Source of the DNA: an uncultured Clostridia bacterium
GTDB lineage: Bacteria > Bacillota > Clostridia > Lachnospirales > Lachnospiraceae
Assembly (NCBI GenBank): GCA_937896665.1
Contig: CALBNS010000063.1
Coordinates: 1 to 10,257 of the forward strand
DNA length: 10,257 bases
Direction of reading: 5' to 3'
A program made the translations under genes and the position numbers. The notes under the pieces are model-generated. The model saw nothing but the letters and a program-made list of their open reading frames with translations. It made no database searches and was not told the origin of the DNA. Below, one piece after another: positions 5,546 to 10,257 of the stretch (within the stretch, counting starts at the first letter, position 1; every line of letters begins with the position of its first letter).

Positions 5546-6775
5546 TCAATGAATTTCCGTTTTACGATAGACCATAAAAAGAATCGGAATAATAAGGCAG
5601 AATAATATCAGATATATCGGAATGATTACAGATATACCGCCCATTATCTTTCCACCAATCTGATATAAGCAAAAGTCCTCAAGGCCCTTATTTAATCTAA
5701 GAAGCTGATCTGGGAACAAGGACATAACTCTTGATATCATCGCAATCTTTCCTAAAAATGGAGGGATACATGTAAGGATAAATGGAACTGTTATTGCCAG
5801 TACCGTTGAATGCGACTTTGCTGAAATAAGCATTGCCAGTATGAGAATAAATAAACTTCCAATATATCCACCAATTACTGTCAGCACAAAATCTTCAAAA
5901 TATGTGATGTTATAAAAGCTTCTCCAGTTACTGAGTCCTGTCTGAACAGAACATACTCCACCCTCAAATCCTAGCGTACACAAAATGATAAGCGAATAAA
6001 TAATTGTTACCGCCCAATATACAATCGTTACGATACAAAATCCGGCACCAATCTTTGCCAACACACCTTTATCTCTTCCTGTCCTGGTGGAAAAGAAAAT
6101 CGAGTCTGATTTATTCGTAAACTCATCTGAAAATATGCCTGCCACGAGAAATCCCATAACAAGAACCAATATCATCATAAGAGTTGGAAAATACTGTGAA
6201 TCAAGAAGCGCTCTCCAGCCTTCTGCATATTCATAATAAAGAGGTATTTCCATGTCTGCATAAGCATTTAATAGGAACTCTTTCTCCTCTTCTGTATAAG
6301 TATCAGTTATTTCGTCAGAATACAGATAATTTCTTAATCCATTAATTCTTCGATCATAGAACTGTCCCACTTCCTCTGGCAATACGCTATTTGCCCTGAA
6401 ATAATCGTACTCATCAAATTCACTGAATGCCAAACTGATTAGTTCCTTAATATCCAAATAACCCTGAGTCTTTGAATACGCCTTGTTGTTCTCCCTGGTA
6501 TCATTTGATTTTGCTTCAAACGATGCATTAATAGCTCTATGTTTTTCTATTACTCTTCTAAGAACATCCTCTGTGATATCGCCAGACCACTCATTCTTTA
6601 CTCTTTTCAATTCATGCGCTGCAGCAATACCACTGATGGTATCTCCATCTTCCGTCACATACTTAACATCTCTTATCGTTAATATGCTTCCGATGATAAG
6701 AACAGCCGCCAAAAGAATAAGAGCAGCCTTATTTCTCGGTTTCAAAAGGACCTTCTTTATCTCAAATAACAGCAT
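5546..6775 (-). CDS. ABC-2 type transporter permease
   Basis: This 409-residue integral membrane protein is the likely partner of the ATPase encoded just upstream. A first helix (AALILLAAVLIIGSILTI) is followed by an extracytoplasmic domain of roughly 150 residues. About five more helices follow, including FPTLMMILVLVMGFLVAGIF, FCIVTIVYWAVTIIYSLIIL, VLTVIGGYIGSLFILILAML, STVLAITVPFILTCIPPFLG and VIIPIYLILFCLIIPILFMV. The FSDEF motif after helix 2 is typical of ABC-2 exporters. The frame is open from 6838, but ATG at 6775 (MLLFEIKKVLLKPRNKAAL) has AGGGGAAG just upstream and overlaps the ATPase stop by 14 bases, so it is the best start. The substrate is unknown; a peptide, lipid or antimicrobial compound are possibilities. 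Confidence 0.8.
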   Translation of the reverse strand: MLLFEIKKVLLKPRNKAALILLAAVLIIGSILTIRDVKYVTEDGDTISGIAAAHELKRVKNEWSGDITEDVLRRVIEKHRAINASFEAKSNDTRENNKAYSKTQGYLDIKELISLAFSEFDEYDYFRANSVLPEEVGQFYDRRINGLRNYLYSDEITDTYTEEEKEFLLNAYADMEIPLYYEYAEGWRALLDSQYFPTLMMILVLVMGFLVAGIFSDEFTNKSDSIFFSTRTGRDKGVLAKIGAGFCIVTIVYWAVTIIYSLIILCTLGFEGGVCSVQTGLSNWRSFYNITYFEDFVLTVIGGYIGSLFILILAMLISAKSHSTVLAITVPFILTCIPPFLGKIAMISRVMSLFPDQLLRLNKGLEDFCLYQIGGKIMGGISVIIPIYLILFCLIIPILFMVYRKTEIH

Positions 6776-7649
6776 CTTCTTCCCCTGCCTTTTCACCAAA
6801 ATAGTATAAGAATACATCTTCCAATGTAGCCTCTTCAATCATTGCCCCTTCAAATGGCATATTCTTTGAAATAATCCTAAGCTCTACACCTTTGTGATCT
6901 GACTTTACATTGGCCACCTTGTACTGCTTCATGATTGCAGGAACCATAGATTTATCTGCAAAACATTTCCATACATTCTCCGGCATCAAATCAATCAGTT
7001 CCTCCGCTGTGCCTCGATGAACCAATTCACCATCCTTCATAAGTAAGATTTCATTGGCGATATACTCAATATCAGAAACAATATGTGTTGATAATAAAAC
7101 CAGCCTATCCTCTGAAAGCTCACTGATAAGATTTCTAAAGCGGATTCTCTCATTTGGATCAAGTCCTGCTGTCGGCTCATCCAATATCAAAATCTTAGGA
7201 TCATTTAACATAGCCTGTGCGATTCCTGCCCTTCTTACCATACCGCCTGACAGCTTCTTCATTTTTCTGCACGCAGCTTTTGTAAGACCAACCTTTGCTA
7301 TCAGCTCTTTTACACGCTTTTTTGCCGCTGCTGGACGTAAGCCTTTTAATGCAGCCACATAAAGAAGATAATCCTGAACGCTAAACTCCGGAAAAAAACC
7401 AAAGTCCTGCGGCAAGTAACCAAGCAGCTTACGATAATCTCCACCCATTTTTAATATATCTTTTCCATCACATGTAATACTTCCGCTTGTTGGTGGAAGT
7501 AAGGTACATATCATTCTCATCAAAGTAGTTTTTCCTGCTCCATTCACTCCAAGCAGTCCATATACACCATTTGTCATAGTCAGATTCATGTGATTGACTG
7601 CCATGAAATCTCCAAACTCCTTTGTTAAGTTATTCATTTCCAATTTCAC
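6762..7649 (-). CDS. ABC transporter ATP-binding protein
   Basis: This 295-residue cytoplasmic ATPase energises the membrane partner encoded after it. It has Walker A GVNGAGKTT (34-42), a Q-loop LPQDFGFFPEFS (79-90), the signature LSGGMVRRAGIAQAM (133-147), Walker B ILILDEPTAGLDP (153-165) and H-loop STHIVSD (187-193), all intact. The C-terminal domain (about 225-295) is the variable end of ABC-2 exporter ATPases. The start at 7649 is GTG, with GGGAGG nine bases upstream; an ATG at 7637 overlaps the previous stop codon by eight bases but has a weaker site. It overlaps the membrane protein before it and the permease after it, pointing to translational coupling. The substrate cannot be deduced. 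Confidence 0.93.
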   Translation of the reverse strand: MKLEMNNLTKEFGDFMAVNHMNLTMTNGVYGLLGVNGAGKTTLMRMICTLLPPTSGSITCDGKDILKMGGDYRKLLGYLPQDFGFFPEFSVQDYLLYVAALKGLRPAAAKKRVKELIAKVGLTKAACRKMKKLSGGMVRRAGIAQAMLNDPKILILDEPTAGLDPNERIRFRNLISELSEDRLVLLSTHIVSDIEYIANEILLMKDGELVHRGTAEELIDLMPENVWKCFADKSMVPAIMKQYKVANVKSDHKGVELRIISKNMPFEGAMIEEATLEDVFLYYFGEKAGEEDAVI

Positions 7650-8394
7650 TGAAGTTAACCTCCCATATCTTATTGCAGCTATTTATAGCTTTATGAACCG
7701 TATAAGCTAGTAACAACCATGCAATTGCAAATAATGACACCCATACAGGAATCGTTATCAGCCTATACACTCTTTCGTCTAATAGGACAAACCACCATAA
7801 AACACTCCAAATCATACACAATTCAATTCCAGCTGACTGATATAAAAATCTTCGGCTGCAAAGAACACCAAAGCAGATACAGGCTGTTACTGCCATAGGA
7901 AAAAGAAACTGAATCATCAGATCCATCAGTGCAATTCTTAATGAAATGGATGCAACTGAACAAAAAGCTGTAACAAACAGCACATCCACAATTCCAAACA
8001 AAAGCATTCTGGAAGCGTATATTTGATGTAATGAATAATATGTCGAAGCCTCTATCTCCATTGCATGATAAGTTCTGTTTCTCCATAACTCCGGAATGAA
8101 GAGAATCACAAACAAAGATGCTCCTACTCCCATACTTCTGCATACATAATAGGAATCACTCACATAAGATAAGAACATTAGTAATCCAACTAGTATAATG
8201 CTCTGTAACACCCACCACTTCTTTTGAATCAACCGAAACTGCATCCAGATGAATTCACAATAGGTCAAAGTCATATCCAGCTCGGAAGCAAGGAAAATCT
8301 CTTTTGATGCTTCTATCGTATCTAAGATGTTCTCTTCTTTTATTTTCACATCCATATGCTTCTTGTAATCTTTTAGCTTATTATCTAAGTTCAT
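7630..8394 (-). CDS. Six-helix membrane protein co-transcribed with the ECF sigma factor
   Basis: This 254-residue protein begins with a charged, helical cytoplasmic stretch of about 78 residues and then has about six hydrophobic segments: WWVLQSIILVGLLMFLSYV, GVGASLFVILFIPELW, LFGIVDVLFVTAFCSVASIS, LMIQFLFPMAVTACICFGVL, ELCMIWSVLWWFVLLD and WVSLFAIAWLLLAYTVHKAI. It overlaps the sigma gene by four bases (ATGA) and the ATPase gene by 20, so the three are made together. Position immediately after an ECF sigma gene suggests either an anti-sigma factor or a second transporter membrane subunit. No zinc-finger anti-sigma motif is present, so the anti-sigma role is only an inference. Cysteines are unusually frequent in its membrane part. 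Confidence 0.8.
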   Translation of the reverse strand: MNLDNKLKDYKKHMDVKIKEENILDTIEASKEIFLASELDMTLTYCEFIWMQFRLIQKKWWVLQSIILVGLLMFLSYVSDSYYVCRSMGVGASLFVILFIPELWRNRTYHAMEIEASTYYSLHQIYASRMLLFGIVDVLFVTAFCSVASISLRIALMDLMIQFLFPMAVTACICFGVLCSRRFLYQSAGIELCMIWSVLWWFVLLDERVYRLITIPVWVSLFAIAWLLLAYTVHKAINSCNKIWEVNFSEIGNE

Positions 8395-8924
8395 GGGTTT
8401 TCCTCCTCTCCCAACAGAATTTGAAGTTTCTCCTTTGCCTGCTTTAATCGATATTTCACCAGCGGAACACCAATTTGTAACACCTCGGCAATCTCCTTTA
8501 TTTTTAGTTCCTGAAAATAGAAAAGAATAATTACTTCCCTATATTCCTCTTGTAACTGATATAGTGCGGTTTTTATGGCAATATCATTTAGTACAGATTC
8601 CTCTGGAGACGTGGCTGTAAGCTCCCTTTCTGCAACTTGCTCATCTTCAAATAATGTTTCCTTTTTCTTTTTTAGATAATTGCAGCAAAGGTTTCCTGCT
8701 ATCGTATACAAATAATTCTTTGCCTTGTCTTTATGATGGTAATCAGACAGATTTTTGAAAAAACGTAAAAAGGTCTCCTGCGTCAGATCTTCTGCATACT
8801 TTTCATCCATACAATGGTATCTGCAATATTTCAGTATATCTTCATAATACTTACGGACAAATATGTCGAATGACGCATCATCACCCTTTTTCATTCTTCT
8901 TATCAGAATAAAATCGGCATCCAT
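8391..8924 (-). CDS. ECF-type RNA polymerase sigma factor
   Basis: This 177-residue protein has the two-domain ECF plan. Region 2 (about 10-85) has FDIFVRKYYEDILKYCRYHC then YAEDLTQETFLRFFKNL (43-59) and YLYTIAGNLCCNYLKKKK (71-88), which bind core polymerase and the -10 element. A linker of about 30 residues is followed by region 4 (about 118-168), with QEEYREVIILFYFQELKIK and the helix-turn-helix IKEIAEVLQIGVPLVKYRLK (142-161) that reads the -35 element. AAAGGAGG stands six bases before the ATG. It heads an operon with a membrane protein and an ABC transporter, a common plan in which the sigma factor activates its own operon. The target promoter sequence is not evident. Confidence 0.93.
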   Translation of the reverse strand: MDADFILIRRMKKGDDASFDIFVRKYYEDILKYCRYHCMDEKYAEDLTQETFLRFFKNLSDYHHKDKAKNYLYTIAGNLCCNYLKKKKETLFEDEQVAERELTATSPEESVLNDIAIKTALYQLQEEYREVIILFYFQELKIKEIAEVLQIGVPLVKYRLKQAKEKLQILLGEEENP

Positions 8925-8953
8925 TAATCCTCCTTTCCCATTATCTAAAGTTC

Positions 8954-8963
8954 TAAGCGCTTA
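8954..8963. promoter_or_regulatory. Palindrome in the sigma operon leader
   Basis: TAAGCGCTTA is a perfect ten-base palindrome 30 bases before the sigma factor start. It sits where an operator for a dimeric regulator would lie. No clear -10/-35 pair was found around it: a weak TATAGA preceded by TTTACT at 18 bases is the best candidate on the minus strand. Function is speculative. Confidence 0.3.
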
Positions 8964-8996
8964 TCCCTTTCTATAATGATTAACAACTGAGTAAGT

Positions 8997-9036
8997 AAAA
9001 AAGATAGGACTGATATTATTTTTTCCTATCTTTTTT
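8997..9036. terminator. Terminator between the sigma operon and an upstream gene remnant
   Basis: A 13-base perfect stem pairs AAAAAAGATAGGA (8997-9009) with TCCTATCTTTTTT (9024-9036), with a 14-base loop. It runs into T on either strand. On the minus strand it overlaps the last codons of the reading frame ending at 9016, so it very likely terminates that gene and insulates the sigma operon. Confidence 0.8.
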
Positions 9037-9120
9037 AGCAATTTTTTCATCAATTTTCTTTTTAAGACTTTCCGGCACTTCAATATCATCAACTTCCTGA
9101 TCCGCATGAAGGCTTAACCA
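9016..9120 (-). pseudogene. C-terminal remnant of an unrecognised gene cut off by an IS remnant
   Basis: The last 33 codons, reading WLSLHADQEVDDIEVPESL followed by a lysine-rich tail ending KIAKKDRKK, have good coding character and end inside a perfect terminator. Upstream of about 9120 the same frame continues open to 9354, but that part is the antisense of an IS91-type transposase zinc-ribbon segment and is not native. The original gene is therefore truncated at its 5' side. I do not recognise the protein; IEVPESLKKKIDEKI resembles the short helices near the ends of various regulatory proteins but proves nothing. Confidence 0.5.
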
Positions 9121-9762
9121 AAACATCATAATTGCCATAGACCTTCTCCGCAGCAATCCAAAGTCACTCACTGTATCATCAATTGCAAGACTGGAGCCTA
9201 TGGAGCTAATATCAGTATCTGCGAAGACCGCGGACATCCACAAATTCACTATAATTCCTGCCGTAACAGATGTTGCCCCATGTGTCAGGCTCTTCCCAAA
9301 GAGTTGTGGATGGATAAATGCCGTGAAGATGTACTTGATGCTCCTTACTTTCATGTGGTATTCACAGTACCTCAGGAACTAAATCCACTAATCTACAGCA
9401 ACCAACAGCTTCTGTATGATGCACTGTATCATTCTGTGTCAGCTAGTATCTGGATGAACTCAAAACTTTATGGGAAGATAATAAGCTTCATTTCCATGGA
9501 ACCAGTGAAAAGTACCGTAATCATTATACATTCAAAGAACTGATAAATACTTGCTATAAAAAAAGACTGGATTCCCCACTGCAAGAAAACCTTTAATGGA
9601 GCCCAGTCCGTTATTAACTACCTTGGCAAATATACTCACAGAATCGCCATCAGCAATCATCGCATCATTCGCATGGACGAAAATACTGTTACATACTATG
9701 TCAAGGATTATCCTGAAGCAGGTAAATGGAAAGAATTAATCATTCCCGGAATTGAATTATCT
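9118..9762 (+). pseudogene. IS91-family transposase pseudogene (first copy)
   Basis: The element is read in three pieces. Frame one (9118-9450) gives RPSPQQSKVTHCIINCKTGA, then YGANISICEDRGHPQIHYNS, CRNRCCPMCQALPKELW and DAPYFHVVFTVPQELNPLIY: the N-terminal zinc-ribbon and start of the catalytic domain, with one expected zinc Cys changed to Arg (CEDR). Near 9451 it jumps to DELKTLWEDNKLHFHGTSEK and YRNHYTFKELINTCY, showing an internal deletion that removes the HUH metal-binding motif. A one-base change in a run of seven A (9558-9564) shifts the frame again; the last piece reads DWIPHCKKTFNGAQSVINYL then GKYTHRIAISNHRI and keeps the catalytic tyrosine pair (YLGKY). Homology stops after GIEL near 9762. 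IS91-family enzymes move DNA by rolling-circle single-strand transfer; this copy is inactive. Confidence 0.85.
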
Positions 9763-9778
9763 ATCCCGGTTAAAAGAT

Positions 9779-10257
9779 ATGGAAACGCCTCAGATATTGG
9801 AAACTCTTTATAGTATCAAGGTCACTGTATTCAAAGAGCTTATAGATTCCTGTTATGATACAGAATGGATTCCTTACTGTAAGAAAACTTTTAACGGTGC
9901 ACAGTCTGTGATTGATTACCTTGGAAAATATACCCATAGGATTGCCATCAGTAATCACCGCATTATCCATATGGACGATGAAAATGTTACTTTTTCTGTC
10001 AAAGATTACCGGAAGGAAGGACAATGGAAAGAACTGACCCTTTCCGGTATTGAATTTATACGGCGTTTTCTGATGCATGTGCCGCCCAAGCGTTTTGTCA
10101 GGATCCGTCATTACGGACTTCTTTGTTCCCGTAGCAAACACAAAAAACTCACTTTATGTCGAAATCTTCTTGGATGTAAAAAATATCTTTCAAAGCTTCG
10201 GGATAAGGAGATGCCGGAAATACTGAAACAGCTTTATGGGATAAACATTTGTGTATG
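9779..10257 (+). pseudogene. IS91-family transposase, 5'-truncated second copy running off the window
   Basis: An uninterrupted frame from ATG 9779 to the window edge. From about 9830 it reads FKELIDSCYDTEWIPYCKKT, then FNGAQSVIDYLGKYTHRIAI, ISNHRIIHMDDENVTFSV, EFIRRFLMHVPPKRFVRIRH and YGLLCSRSKHKKLTLCRNLL: the C-terminal half of the transposase with the tyrosine pair YLGKY and the conserved PPxxFVxIRxYGLL stretch. Everything before FKEL is missing, including zinc ribbon and HUH motif. The first 17 codons (METPQILETLYSIKVTV) match nothing I know in the family. The copy repeats the region already present in the first copy, but with many base differences, so it comes from a related, separate element. 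Its 3' end lies beyond the window. Confidence 0.8.

Noticed and set aside
6776..6838. Longer start of the ABC permease at 6838
   Set aside because: It would overlap the ATPase coding region widely; the ATG at 6775 has a good site and a short overlap.
7823..8143. 106-codon minus-strand frame within the membrane protein gene
   Set aside because: Out-of-frame shadow of the six-helix protein.
8972..8977. Plus-strand TATAAT upstream of the sigma gene
   Set aside because: No -35 box and it would fire into a terminator and antisense of a remnant.
9770..10141. 123-codon minus-strand frame at the right edge
   Set aside because: Antisense of the second transposase copy.

Overview
The window looks like the chromosome of a low-GC Gram-positive bacterium, most likely a clostridium or Lachnospiraceae-type member of the Firmicutes. 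This is inferred from AT-rich intergenic DNA, strong AGGAGG-like ribosome binding sites before nearly every gene, TTGACA/TATAAT-type promoters, a Firmicute-type small membrane toxin and the pathway genes present.

Left part (1-1420): a compact type I toxin-antitoxin locus (1-340) with a 33-residue holin-like membrane peptide on the minus strand, a convergent antisense RNA on the plus strand and a shared bidirectional terminator. A minus-strand SAM-dependent methyltransferase (555-1355) follows, with its own consensus promoter. From 1420 to 2033 lies decayed DNA holding a flavodoxin/FMN-reductase fragment and a small unexplained reading frame.

Centre (2034-5027): a tight plus-strand pantothenate (vitamin B5) operon. 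It reads DUF2520 ketopantoate reductase (panG type), panB, panC, panD. Together these make ketopantoate, pantoate, beta-alanine and pantothenate. The panG-type enzyme stands where many bacteria carry panE, so the four genes cover the whole route from ketoisovalerate and aspartate. A strong hairpin terminator follows at 5122-5150.

Right-centre (5301-8924, minus strand): a sigma-driven cassette, read right to left. It holds an ECF sigma factor, a six-helix membrane protein overlapping it by ATGA, an ABC ATPase, an ABC-2 permease, and a broken VanY-like D,D-carboxypeptidase whose 3' half is missing. The gene order suggests an envelope-stress or export module that senses and moves an unknown substrate.

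Flanks of that cassette: plus-strand remnants of IS91-family (Y2/HUH rolling-circle) transposases lie on both sides. A probable N-terminal stub is at 5177 beside the truncated vanY. A frameshifted, internally deleted copy spans 9118-9762, and a second, diverged copy runs from about 9830 off the window's right edge. The left end of the 9118 copy abuts the last ~33 codons of an unrelated minus-strand gene (9016-9120). The cassette therefore appears to sit between scars of rolling-circle transposition. No CRISPR array, tRNA or rRNA was seen.
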